DNA of 55,165 nt from Clostridia bacterium (GTDB lineage Bacteria > Bacillota > Clostridia > Christensenellales > CAG-138). Location: the NCBI GenBank assembly GCA_017509785.1, contig JAFWOT010000030.1, positions 1 to 55,165 of the forward strand, in the 5' to 3' direction. Positions 24,325-32,050 of this stretch are shown one piece after another (the first letter of the stretch is position 1; each line of letters starts with the position of its first letter). Both the position numbers and the translations under genes were made by a program. The notes beneath the pieces were generated by a model. That model did no database searches and had not been told where the DNA came from. It saw only the letters and a program-made list of their open reading frames with translations.

Positions 24325-25695
24325 TCAGACGGTCTTCCTCTCGGAGGAGGCCTTCATCTCTGCGAGCTTCGCCTCATAACCCTTCTTGCCGAGAAGGGCG
24401 TAGGTCATGTTCTTGCCCTCCTCAACGCCGGGCTGATCGTAAGCGTCGATGCCCAGAAGCTCGCCCGCGTAGGCTGTCGCAAGCTCGAAGAGCATTATGA
24501 GCTGGCCTATCGTATTGGCGTTGACCTCCGGCAGGAGGACGGTCTTGTTCATATGGCCGCTCACCGTCACGGCGTGCTCCGTCGCGCGGCGCTCGGCGGA
24601 TATGAGCTCGTTGAACGTATGCCCCGAAAGGAACGCGACGTTCGGGTAATCATCCGCCGCGTGGGGGATGACGAACTCGGTACGATAGTTTTCAACGCCG
24701 AGGAATGTGATGGTCTTATCGAAGGGGCCGTCGGTATAGAGCTGGACCTGCGAATGCTGATCGGTGACGCCGAGAGCCTTGACGGGGGTCTGACCTACGC
24801 GCTCCTCCCCCCTCCTCTTGCCGAGGGATTCCGCCCAGAGCTGCGCGTACCAATCCGCAAAATACTTCAGCGAATCCGCATAGGGCATGAGCACGCCGAT
24901 GTTCGCGCCCTTCTTCATTGCGAGGGTCTCCAGCAGGGCGTACATGAGGGCGGGGTTTTCTTCGATATTATCGTTGTCGCAGAGCTCATCCATGAGGGCG
25001 GCTCCCTTCAGCATCTCGTCGATATCTATCCCGCAGACGGCGGCGGGCAGCAGGCCGACCGGGCAAAGCTCGGAGAATCGGCCGCCGACTCCCTCGGGCA
25101 CGAAGAACGTGGTGAGGCCGTACTGCTTCGCTATGCCGATGAGGTTGCCCTTCTCGCTGTCGGTCGTGGCGATAAGGCGATCCTTCAAATGTTCCTCGCC
25201 GTAGAGATCGACGAGCATGCGCATCGCGGTGAGGAGCTGCGCCATCGTCTCGGAAGTGGAGCCGGACTTCGTTATCACGTTGAATACGGTGGTCTCCGGA
25301 TCGATGACCTCGAAGAGGGCCCGCATGCGCTCCGGGTCGACGTTGTCGGCGACGTAGAGCCTGGGGCCGTTCCGCTTCTCGCGGGGGAGCTCGTTATGGA
25401 AGGGATGGTTGAGCGCCTGCTGCACGGCAATGGGACCGAGCGCGCTGCCGCCTATGCCGAGGACGACGAAGCTCTCCGCCCTTGCGCGTACGTCGGCGGC
25501 GACAGCCTTGATCCTTTCGACTATCGCGCCCTGGTTATAGGGCAGGTCGCGCCAGCGGATGGAATCGCGCTTTGCGCGGAGGGACGATATCGCCTCCGCC
25601 CCGCGGGGGAATTCGCCGCGGAGCTCCTCCGCCGTGATACCGGCGGCTCCGACCGCCGAAGAAAGCATATTCGTATAATCGATGCTGATGCGCAT
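24325..25695 (-). CDS. pgi: Glucose-6-phosphate isomerase
   Basis: 456 aa, the length of the bacillary-type enzyme. It interconverts glucose-6-phosphate and fructose-6-phosphate; the latter also feeds glmS. Signatures: VLGIGGSALGP, the sugar-phosphate loop TKSGSTSETMAQ, GVGGRFSELCPVGLLP and the C-terminal DQPGVEEGKN with the catalytic Lys region following. GGAGG precedes the ATG by seven bases. It stands alone, with a TATAAT box about 30 bases upstream (25725-25730) and only a weak -35 match (TGTACA at 25749-25754). Confidence 0.96.
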   Translation of the reverse strand: MRISIDYTNMLSSAVGAAGITAEELRGEFPRGAEAISSLRAKRDSIRWRDLPYNQGAIVERIKAVAADVRARAESFVVLGIGGSALGPIAVQQALNHPFHNELPREKRNGPRLYVADNVDPERMRALFEVIDPETTVFNVITKSGSTSETMAQLLTAMRMLVDLYGEEHLKDRLIATTDSEKGNLIGIAKQYGLTTFFVPEGVGGRFSELCPVGLLPAAVCGIDIDEMLKGAALMDELCDNDNIEENPALMYALLETLAMKKGANIGVLMPYADSLKYFADWYAQLWAESLGKRRGEERVGQTPVKALGVTDQHSQVQLYTDGPFDKTITFLGVENYRTEFVIPHAADDYPNVAFLSGHTFNELISAERRATEHAVTVSGHMNKTVLLPEVNANTIGQLIMLFELATAYAGELLGIDAYDQPGVEEGKNMTYALLGKKGYEAKLAEMKASSERKTV

Positions 25696-25776
25696 GAAAG
25701 CACCTCCATTCGGTATTTGGATGCATTATACCACAGGACGGGGGATTTTGTACAGACGGGAGGCATATAATTTGCC

Positions 25777-26229
25777 ATGATCGTTAAAAAGCTGACCGTT
25801 TTTGCGCTGATCGCGGCGATGACCGCCCTCTTGGGCTGCGGCGGGAGAGCCCGCTTCGGCTCCATGCGCGTGCGCGTGCTCGACGGGTTTTCGGATCTGC
25901 CGATCGAAGGGGCTGTCGTCATCGTCCCCGAAACGGGCGGGAGCTATATCACCGACGCCCGCGGTTCAACGGAGGAGATGCTCCTCCCCGTGGAGGCCGA
26001 CGAGGTCTACGAGCGGCTGCTCCCGTCGGGGGTCGGAAGGGCGACGCTCCTCGTGACGGCGCCCGGATACACGCCGTGCCTGCTGCTTTACGCGCGCGTG
26101 CTGCCGGGGGTCTGCCGCGAGCCTGAGATACTCCTCTTCCCCGACGACGGGAGCCTGCCGGTGTTCACGATGACGGAATCCCCCGACGAGGATTGGTGCC
26201 GCAGGTTCGCCGAAAAATACGGCGGATGA
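25777..26229 (+). CDS. Small lipoprotein with carboxypeptidase-regulatory-like domain
   Basis: 150 aa. Signal peptide with lipobox LLGC (Cys21). The mature part (MRVRVLDGFSDLPIEGAVVIVPETGGSYITDARGSTE) has the pattern of a CarboxypepD_reg/Ig-like beta-sandwich: a variable stretch, 'PIEGA.V', then 'T D.RG.T'. GGGAGG lies 13 bases before the ATG, a long spacing. A TATAAT at 25766-25771 sits just six bases before the ATG but has no good -35 box, so it may be chance. Divergent from pgi. Function unknown; surface adhesion or carrier role is possible. Confidence 0.7.
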   Translation: MIVKKLTVFALIAAMTALLGCGGRARFGSMRVRVLDGFSDLPIEGAVVIVPETGGSYITDARGSTEEMLLPVEADEVYERLLPSGVGRATLLVTAPGYTPCLLLYARVLPGVCREPEILLFPDDGSLPVFTMTESPDEDWCRRFAEKYGG

Positions 26230-26233
26230 ACGT

Positions 26234-26265
26234 AAAAACGCCCCGAAGGAAGGCCCTTCGGGGCG
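26234..26265 (-). terminator. Terminator of the MBL-fold gene
   Basis: Perfect 11-bp arms (26239-26249 with 26255-26265), five-base loop, and TTTTTACG on the minus strand. It lies between two convergent genes and could stop both, though the plus-strand tail is poor. Confidence 0.88.
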
Positions 26266-26278
26266 GGCTGTTATTCGG

Positions 26279-26941
26279 TCATTCCTCTTCCTGCCCGACG
26301 CAGGGATCGAGAACGAGGACCCTGTCCTCGCCGAGGGTGTTCGTGAATATGGAAGCCTCGCAGTCGTTCAGCTTGTGGATGCGGCAATCCTGAACGGTGG
26401 AGACGAAATTCCCGCAGTCGTCGATATCGTCAAGCGTGCAGAGGGGCGTGCGGAAATGCATCGGGATGACAACGGACGGGCGAAGCGAATTCGCAAACTC
26501 ACGCGCCTCGAGGTAATCGATCGTGTACTTGCCGCCTATGGGGACGAGGAGCACGTCGACGACGCCTATCTCGGCTATCTGCTCGCGGGTGAGCTGATGA
26601 CCGATATCGCCCGCGTGAAGTATGCGGATACCGTCCATCTCAAAGAGGAAGAGTATGTTGGAGCCGCGCTGCTGCCCGCCGTACTTGTCGTGGAAGGCGG
26701 GGAAGCCGGTGATCCTGACGCCGCCGACCTCATACTCGCCGGGGGCCGTGATCACCACGGGCTCACCCGCGGCGGAGGTCACGTGGTTGTGATCGAAATG
26801 ATCGTGGCTTATCGTCACCGCGTCGCAATAGACGTTCTTCACGTCATAGCCCGTCTTCGGGCTGCAGGGATCGGTGAGTATCTTCACGCCGTTTTCGGCA
26901 GTGAGAAGGAAACAGGATTGTCCATACCATTTAATGTTCAT
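26279..26941 (-). CDS. MBL-fold metal-dependent hydrolase (UlaG-like)
   Basis: 220 aa. The metallo-beta-lactamase motif is SHDHFDHNH, with further ligands in HAGDIGH (about 110-116) and PMHFRTP near residue 172. The N-terminus MNIKWYGQSCFLL and the short length match the compact UlaG/YtkL-like group of L-ascorbate-6-phosphate lactonase relatives. The actual substrate is unknown. GGAGTTG precedes the start. It is the last gene of a leftward trio with the 190-aa protein and the CPBP-like membrane protein, 13 bases behind the former. Confidence 0.88.
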   Translation of the reverse strand: MNIKWYGQSCFLLTAENGVKILTDPCSPKTGYDVKNVYCDAVTISHDHFDHNHVTSAAGEPVVITAPGEYEVGGVRITGFPAFHDKYGGQQRGSNILFLFEMDGIRILHAGDIGHQLTREQIAEIGVVDVLLVPIGGKYTIDYLEAREFANSLRPSVVIPMHFRTPLCTLDDIDDCGNFVSTVQDCRIHKLNDCEASIFTNTLGEDRVLVLDPCVGQEEE

Positions 26942-26954
26942 ATTTCAACTCCGT

Positions 26955-27527
26955 TTAATGTATTTCAAATGCGGACGCCATGGCGAGCGCCGTGGTCTCG
27001 CTGAGGAACCGATGCTTTCTGTTTCTGCGGAGGGTCTCCTCCGCAAGCCTCAGCGCGACGTTGACCGCGCTTTGCGAATCCGCCGCAAGCGCACAGCGAA
27101 GCGCGCGCCTCGCCGCTTCGTCCGAGGGGACCGTGGGGAGCCCTTCCCCGGCAGTGCGCGAAGCATGCAGGAGCCCGGCGCGGACGGCCCCGGCATTGAG
27201 CCCGAGCTCGAACCCATCCGGCAAAAGAAGGCTCGCCTTCGAAGCGGCCTGCTCCGCAAAGAGGCGCAGAGCGTCTTCTTCGAGATTAAAATTGATGAAG
27301 CCGTCGACAAAGTCCGCCCCCGAGAGGAGCGGCATTCCCCCGACATGTACTCCATCCATGATATTATATACCATGCTTTCGGGAATGTCAATACCGTATT
27401 TTCGAGGGAGCGGACAGCATATATCCGCTCTCCTGCCCATGAGGAGGATATCCTCCCCCGAAGCTTCGGGGAATACCTCCCGAAGCGCGGGAAGCAGGGC
27501 TTCCTCCAATTGTGAGCGCATGCTCAT
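26955..27527 (-). CDS. Unknown 190-aa protein, possibly ArgRS-fragment-like
   Basis: Starts MSMRSQLEEALLPALREVF directly after the stop of the CPBP-like gene; the ATG at 27521 is an equally good start. No membrane segment. Residues ~35-90 (CCPLPRKYGIDIPESMVYNIMDG ... DFVDGFINFNLEEDAL) recall the N-terminal additional domain of arginyl-tRNA synthetase, which has the signature 'GPGFINF.LS'. The C-terminal helical part (EAARRALRCALAADSQSAVN ...) could correspond to a DALR-type helical bundle. There is no catalytic core, so if related it would be a tRNA- or ligand-binding derivative. The resemblance is weak and by eye. Confidence 0.65.
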   Translation of the reverse strand: MSMRSQLEEALLPALREVFPEASGEDILLMGRRADICCPLPRKYGIDIPESMVYNIMDGVHVGGMPLLSGADFVDGFINFNLEEDALRLFAEQAASKASLLLPDGFELGLNAGAVRAGLLHASRTAGEGLPTVPSDEAARRALRCALAADSQSAVNVALRLAEETLRRNRKHRFLSETTALAMASAFEIH

Positions 27528-28823
27528 TTACGCTTCGCCCTCCGCTTCCTCGGCGGGCTCTGCGGGAGCTTCCTCGGGCTTCGGTTCCTCCGCGGGCTCT
27601 GCGGGAGCTTCCTCGGGCTTTGATTCCTCCGCGGGTTCTGCGGGAGCCTCTTCGAGCTTTGCTTCCTCCGCGGGTTCTGCGGGAGCCTCTTCAGGCTTCG
27701 GTTCCTCCGCGGGTTCTGCGGGAGCTTCTTCGGGCTTCGGTTCCTCCGCGGGCTCTGCGGGAGCTTCTTCGGGCTTTGCTTCCTCCGCGGGCTCTGCGGG
27801 AGCTTCCTCGGGCTTCGGTTCCTCCTGACGCTTTGCCCTGCCTATGCGGCGGAAGCGGCCGTTGAGCCAATCGTTCATCCACGCGTGGTGCTTTGTGAAC
27901 GGGAAATCATACGCGAGCACGGGCGCCTTCTTCGAGAAAAAGCTGAACAGCACGACAAACCCCGCGAGCACCACCCCGAGCAGCACGATCAGCAGGACGT
28001 ATGAAGCGCCGAGCGCCTTCTGCCACGCGCCGATATTGCCCGCCGCCCAGGCGAGAAGCATGTGCGAGAGCACGGCGGGGATGACGGAACGGAGCCTCCA
28101 CGTGAGGACGCCGTTCACGAAGCCTATGCCGAGGGCGACCCAGAACGCGGCGAAGGCCGCCTCGGTGGAGCCGACGCTCCATCTTGTGTACGCGGCGACC
28201 ATGAAGTACGCGGCGACGGCGTAGAGCACGGGGGCTATCAGAAGCGCGGCGGTGAAGTGGATCTTTTCGAGATAGCTCAATATCGCTCCGCGGAAGACGA
28301 GCTCGAACACGAGCGGGAGCATCACGACGAAGAGCAGCTTATGCTCCCCGAGGGAGCCCGTGAAGCGGATGAACTCATCCGCGCCGGGGATGATCTCCGT
28401 ATCAAAGAGCAGGGCGTGAAGCGCCATTCCCGTGAGGACGGATATGAGCGCCGTGAATACGAGCCCGAGCGGATTGAAGAGATTTATTCCGCCGCAGTCA
28501 TGCGGGGGCCTTATAGAGAGGCAGAATATAACGAGCGCAGACGCCGCCGCCAGAAGGAGCGCGCCGCGGAACATCGGCTCGAGATTCGCTTTCATGGCTT
28601 CGGATACGCATTCATCGACGTAACCCTCCTCGACCGTGACGCCGCCCTCCTCGATCCGGGCTTCCGTCATGCTTCGGGCCTTTTCCTCATACCTGGCGGG
28701 CTCCGAAAAGAACGGATACACGAACCCTACGAACACCAGCGCCGCAAGCAGCAGAAAGCCTATCCTCTTTAAAATACCGACTGCTATATTCATTTTAAGC
28801 CCACACAGCCGGACGGGTAACAT
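27528..28823 (-). CDS. CPBP-like (CAAX protease family) membrane protein with acidic repeat tail
   Basis: 431 aa from the ATG at 28823 (AAGGGGG nine bases upstream); a start at 28793 has no good site. About eight membrane segments lie in residues 10-330. The FELVFRGAIL segment, GIGFVNG and SHMLLAWAAGN correspond to the three CPBP/Abi motifs (EExxxR, FxxxN/H, H). However, the first Glu is replaced by Phe and the third motif lacks the usual Asn, so proteolysis is doubtful. The C-terminal ~95 residues are seven copies of a 13-residue EAPAEPAEE-K/PE-type repeat, probably disordered and cytoplasmic. First gene of the trio with the 190-aa protein and the MBL hydrolase. Confidence 0.75.
   Translation of the reverse strand: MLPVRLCGLKMNIAVGILKRIGFLLLAALVFVGFVYPFFSEPARYEEKARSMTEARIEEGGVTVEEGYVDECVSEAMKANLEPMFRGALLLAAASALVIFCLSIRPPHDCGGINLFNPLGLVFTALISVLTGMALHALLFDTEIIPGADEFIRFTGSLGEHKLLFVVMLPLVFELVFRGAILSYLEKIHFTAALLIAPVLYAVAAYFMVAAYTRWSVGSTEAAFAAFWVALGIGFVNGVLTWRLRSVIPAVLSHMLLAWAAGNIGAWQKALGASYVLLIVLLGVVLAGFVVLFSFFSKKAPVLAYDFPFTKHHAWMNDWLNGRFRRIGRAKRQEEPKPEEAPAEPAEEAKPEEAPAEPAEEPKPEEAPAEPAEEPKPEEAPAEPAEEAKLEEAPAEPAEESKPEEAPAEPAEEPKPEEAPAEPAEEAEGEA
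27553..27825. repeat. Seven tandem 39-bp repeats
   Basis: Direct repeats start at 27553, 27592, 27631, 27670, 27709, 27748 and 27787, each 39 bases, with few differences. They lie in frame in the tail of the membrane protein, encode a 13-residue unit and can expand or contract without a frameshift. Not a CRISPR array: there are no spacers. Confidence 0.92.
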
Positions 28824-28997
28824 CCTGCCCGGCCCCCTTCTGATATAATAGACGCCTGAACGCGGGGCATATTCCCCCTTATTTCATATAATAACAAAAA
28901 ACCGCTGATTTTTCAAGTATGATATTCGTCTCCCGCGGAAAATCTATTGATAAAACGACCTTCGTCGATCCGCAAATCGAAAGGAGATTCAGATATC

Positions 28998-29756
28998 ATG
29001 AAAAACGACCCGGAGACCCGCAGAAGAAGAGTCATGCGCCGCATGAAGGCGACGGCGTTCATCAAGCGAAACGGCGTATATGCCGCGGCCTTCCTTTGCC
29101 TTGCCGCGCTCGGCGGGCTGATCGCCGTACTGCCGGTCGGCAGAAAGAAAGCCGTCCCCGAGGCGCCCGCCGGGAATTCGCTCGACGAGCGTCTGGCGGA
29201 AGCCTCGCTCTCCCCCGCGGCCTCGCCGCAGCAGCGCACCGCAAAGCCGATCTTCAGCATCCCGCCTACGGCGGCGCCGACGTTCATCCCCGATATGACG
29301 CCGGCGCCATCGTCAGCCCCGAGCGAGATCACCGTCGCAAGGCTCAGCTCCCCCGTTGACGGGCGGCTGATGAAGCCCTACTCGATGGACGCGCTCATCT
29401 ACTCGAAGACGCTCCGTCAATGGATGACCCATTCCGGAGTGGATATAGCCGCCCCGAAGGGGACCGAGGTGCGCGCCGTGGAGGCGGGCTTAGTCGAAAG
29501 GATATGGGACGACGACCTTATGGGAACGAGCGTGCTCATAGATCACGGTACGTTCAAGGCCCTGTATCAGGGGCTGAAGAAGGAAGTCCCCGTGAGCGTG
29601 GGAGACCCCGTTGAGAGCCGCACGGTCATCGGCTGTATCGGCGACACGGCCATAACGGAGATATCCGACGAGAGCCATCTGCACTTCGAGATCCTGCAGG
29701 ACGGTTCCCCCGTTGACCCGGAGGGATTCGTGCTCATAGCAAAACAGGGGGAGTGA
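28998..29756 (+). CDS. M23-family peptidase, SpoIIQ-like
   Basis: 252 aa from the ATG at 28998 (AAGGAG upstream). One N-terminal transmembrane helix (about 27-46) is followed by a Pro/Ala-rich linker and a LytM/M23 domain. Zinc ligands His145 and Asp149 (THSGVDIAAPKG) and His229 in HLHFEI (His227 and His229) are intact. The stretch MDALIYSKTLRQWMTHSGVDI resembles clostridial SpoIIQ, which spans the mother-cell/forespore space during engulfment. Sporulation is therefore suggested but not proven; spoIIIA genes are not nearby. A general cell-wall M23 endopeptidase is the alternative. Confidence 0.8.
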   Translation: MKNDPETRRRRVMRRMKATAFIKRNGVYAAAFLCLAALGGLIAVLPVGRKKAVPEAPAGNSLDERLAEASLSPAASPQQRTAKPIFSIPPTAAPTFIPDMTPAPSSAPSEITVARLSSPVDGRLMKPYSMDALIYSKTLRQWMTHSGVDIAAPKGTEVRAVEAGLVERIWDDDLMGTSVLIDHGTFKALYQGLKKEVPVSVGDPVESRTVIGCIGDTAITEISDESHLHFEILQDGSPVDPEGFVLIAKQGE

Positions 29757-29772
29757 ATCCCGACCCTATCAT

Positions 29773-29802
29773 GTCTCCTTGGCGCCGCGGCGCCAAGGAG
29801 AC
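29773..29802. terminator. Perfect 30-bp palindrome after the M23 gene
   Basis: GTCTCCTTGGCGCCG meets its exact reverse complement with no loop. It lies 17 bases after the stop and is followed by AATTACTTTATTATTCC. Possibly a terminator, although the T-run is broken; a protein-binding site is an alternative. Confidence 0.5.
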
Positions 29803-29828
29803 AATTACTTTATTATTCCTTTCGACCA

Positions 29829-29857
29829 TTGATTTTCCCGTTGAAAAGGGCTATAAT
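29829..29857 (+). promoter_or_regulatory. Promoter of the 114-aa membrane protein
   Basis: TTGATT (29829-29834), 17 bases, TATAAT (29852-29857). The spacer holds CCCG...AAAAGGGC, shared with the promoter at 30336. Confidence 0.75.
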
Positions 29858-29932
29858 GCTGAGGAAGACCTCTTTTCTTTACCGAAAACGCTCTTCAAGA
29901 ATTCGGCAGAGCCCGGTCAGGAGGAATAATAC

Positions 29933-30277
29933 GTGAAGGAACGGCGTTCGGCACCCAAAGCGCGGAAGATAACCGTGCTGATCCCCGCGGCTGTATTTCT
30001 CGCGGGGGTCTTGCTGTTTCTTGCCGCGCTCATCTATGAGGAGGCTTACAAGCCCTTCGAATCGGCTCTTTCGGTAATGGCGGCCCTGGGCGGGCTTTAT
30101 TTCACCGGGCTCGCTCTCATCGTATGCGTTCCGCTCTCTCTGCGGTCGATCGCGCGAGGCCCGACCCCGAAATGGGTGGAAACGCTCGCGTGGGCCGAAG
30201 CGGTCGCGGCGGTCGTATTCGTGTTGCCCGTGATACTCGGGACGATCGTTCTCGTGAAAGCGCTCTTCGGTAATTGA
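29933..30277 (+). CDS. 114-aa membrane protein
   Basis: GTG start at 29933, eight bases after AGGAGG. After a basic N-terminus there are three membrane helices (about residues 14-36, 45-68 and 88-111). No family is recognised and there are no conserved polar residues inside the helices. It has its own promoter with a spacer motif shared with that of the PII-like gene downstream, so the two may be controlled together. Confidence 0.75.
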   Translation: MKERRSAPKARKITVLIPAAVFLAGVLLFLAALIYEEAYKPFESALSVMAALGGLYFTGLALIVCVPLSLRSIARGPTPKWVETLAWAEAVAAVVFVLPVILGTIVLVKALFGN

Positions 30278-30335
30278 CCGGCTGAAGGAGCCGCGCTCAA
30301 TTTTGTATCAAAAACAATATAAACCCCGTCAGCCC

Positions 30336-30363
30336 TTGACTTCCCGATAAAAAGGGCTATTAT
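30336..30363 (+). promoter_or_regulatory. Promoter of the PII-like/antiporter operon
   Basis: TTGACT (30336-30341), 16 bases, TATTAT (30358-30363). The spacer CCCGATAAAAAGGGC resembles that of the promoter at 29829. Confidence 0.7.
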
Positions 30364-30402
30364 TTATATGTTTGAAAAAACGATTCACGGAGGCGAACAA
30401 TT

Positions 30403-30738
30403 ATGCAGCTTATGGTCATCACCATCGATGAGACCGATGAATTTCTCGAGACCCTCGCCGGCCTGAAGGCTCACGGCATGAACGGCGTCGTCATACAGTC
30501 GACGAGCCTCAAGCACGCGCTGTTGAATTCCACCGTTGACGCGGCTCCCATATTCGGCTCGCTCTCGAAGGTCGTTTCGCACGATTTCGAGATGAGCCAC
30601 ACCGCTTTCCTGCTCCTGACCGACGATCAGATAGAGCACGCGAAGCGCGTCGTGCGCCGCAACACGAAGGGCCTCGGCAAGAAGGGCGTCATGTTCACCG
30701 TGCCCATTTCGAGCTACGAGGGCATTGAGGAAGAATAA
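30403..30738 (+). CDS. PII-like signalling protein
   Basis: 111 aa, preceded by GGAGG at nine bases. The pattern MQLMVITIDETDEFLETLAGL ... GMNGVVIQSTSL ... IFGSLSK ... KKGVMFTVPIS, with strand-helix-strand repeats, fits the compact PII/PII-like ferredoxin fold (a first strand, a 'GATV..S' turn and a final 'G.MFT.PV' strand). The classical uridylylated Tyr of the T-loop is not recognisable. Twenty bases separate it from a CPA2 antiporter gene, and PII-like proteins commonly regulate the transporter they sit beside. It may therefore bind a nucleotide or ion and gate the antiporter. Assignment is by eye. Confidence 0.65.
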   Translation: MQLMVITIDETDEFLETLAGLKAHGMNGVVIQSTSLKHALLNSTVDAAPIFGSLSKVVSHDFEMSHTAFLLLTDDQIEHAKRVVRRNTKGLGKKGVMFTVPISSYEGIEEE

Positions 30739-30757
30739 GGTTTGAGCGGGTAAGGAT

Positions 30758-32050
30758 ATGTTTTCGACTTTGCTGATGCTCGGCTTCGCCATGGTGGCGG
30801 GCCTTGCGCTGACCCGTGTGATGAAGATATTCAATCTTCCGAACGTCACGGGGTATCTTATAGCGGGGCTTCTCATAGGCCCCAATTTCTGGAGCCTCAT
30901 CACGGGAGGTTCGTTCGGCGGCCTCATAAGCGAGGAGGGGCTCAAAAGCTTCAACATAATCACCTCGGTCGCGCTCGGCTTCATCGCGTTCTCCATCGGC
31001 GGCGAGTTCAAGCTCGCGACGATAAAGAAGCTCGGCGGGAAGATAATCGTCATAACGCTCGTGCAGGCGTTCACGACGGTCATCTTCGTCATGCTTGCCA
31101 TGATGTTCGTCCGCAGCGACTGCGAATACTACGTCTCCCGCGCGCTGCTGCTCGGCGCCATCGCGGCGGCGACTGCCCCCGCCGCGACGCTCATGGTCGT
31201 CCGCCAGTACAAGGCGAAGGGCCCCGTCACGGAGACGCTGCTGCCCGTGGTCGCGTTTGACGACGCGGTCGGCCTCATAATATTCTCGATCTGCTTCTCT
31301 CTGGCGGAGGTGTTCGCCGTGGGCGGCTCCATCACCGCGGAGAAGGTAATATTGGAGCCCCTGCGCGAGATAGGGCTTTCGCTGCTCATCGGGTCTGCTC
31401 TGGGAGCTGTGCTGTCGTTCATGTGCAAATTCTTCAAATCCCGCGACAGCCGCCTGATGCTGATGGTCTGCGCCGTGTTCCTCGGCGTTGCGCTCTCGGA
31501 GCTTTGGGAGCTTTCGAGCCTGCTCGTCTGCATGATGATAGGCGCGCTCTTCGCGAACCTGCGCGTCGATTCCCTGCACGTGCTCTCCCACTGCGAAAAG
31601 TGGACGCCGCCCCTCTTCATGCTGTTCTTCGTGATCTCGGGCGCGGATCTGAAGCTGACCATACTCCCGCAGGTGGGGCTCGCCGGCGTCATATACGTTA
31701 TCGTCCGCGCGCTCGGTAAGTATACGGGCGCGTTCGCGGGAGCGGCGATCGTCAAGTCCGAGAGGACCGTCCGCAATTATCTCGGCCTCACGCTCCTGCC
31801 GCAGGCGGGCGTTGCGATAGGTATGGCGCAGATGGTCGCGGCCTCCTCCGACCTTGCCGTGGTGGCGGATCAGGTCGTGACGGTCGTGCTGTTCGCGACT
31901 CTCGTTTACGAGCTTACCGGACCCATCGTTACGAAGGCCGCTCTCTCCGCCGCGGGCGAGATCGACAGGGATATGAGCGTCAGCCGCGAGCGCAGAAAGC
32001 AGAAGCGCGCCGCAAGGATAAAGAAGCTCGCGAGGAAGCGCTCCGCATGA
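30758..32050 (+). CDS. Cation:proton antiporter (CPA2 family)
   Basis: 430 aa with about 12-13 membrane helices, ending in a basic cytoplasmic tail (RERRKQKRAARIKKLARKR). FNLPNVTGYLIAGLLIGPNFW and the helix-5 segment LPVVAFDDAVGLIIFS, with a double Asp, are the signatures of Na+/H+ or K+/H+ exchangers of the KefB/NapA type. No TrkA-N (RCK) domain is attached, so the usual nucleotide sensor is missing; the adjacent PII-like protein may supply that function. The stop overlaps the start of the 148-aa gene (ATGA). Confidence 0.92.
   Translation: MFSTLLMLGFAMVAGLALTRVMKIFNLPNVTGYLIAGLLIGPNFWSLITGGSFGGLISEEGLKSFNIITSVALGFIAFSIGGEFKLATIKKLGGKIIVITLVQAFTTVIFVMLAMMFVRSDCEYYVSRALLLGAIAAATAPAATLMVVRQYKAKGPVTETLLPVVAFDDAVGLIIFSICFSLAEVFAVGGSITAEKVILEPLREIGLSLLIGSALGAVLSFMCKFFKSRDSRLMLMVCAVFLGVALSELWELSSLLVCMMIGALFANLRVDSLHVLSHCEKWTPPLFMLFFVISGADLKLTILPQVGLAGVIYVIVRALGKYTGAFAGAAIVKSERTVRNYLGLTLLPQAGVAIGMAQMVAASSDLAVVADQVVTVVLFATLVYELTGPIVTKAALSAAGEIDRDMSVSRERRKQKRAARIKKLARKRSA

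Noticed and set aside
27553..27825. CRISPR-like array of repeats
   Set aside because: The 39-bp units are contiguous, have no spacers, and encode an in-frame acidic 13-residue repeat.
26980..27828. Ser/Ala/Gly-repeat protein on the plus strand
   Set aside because: It is the antisense reading of the EAPAEPAEE repeat and of the 190-aa gene; no binding site or signal peptide.
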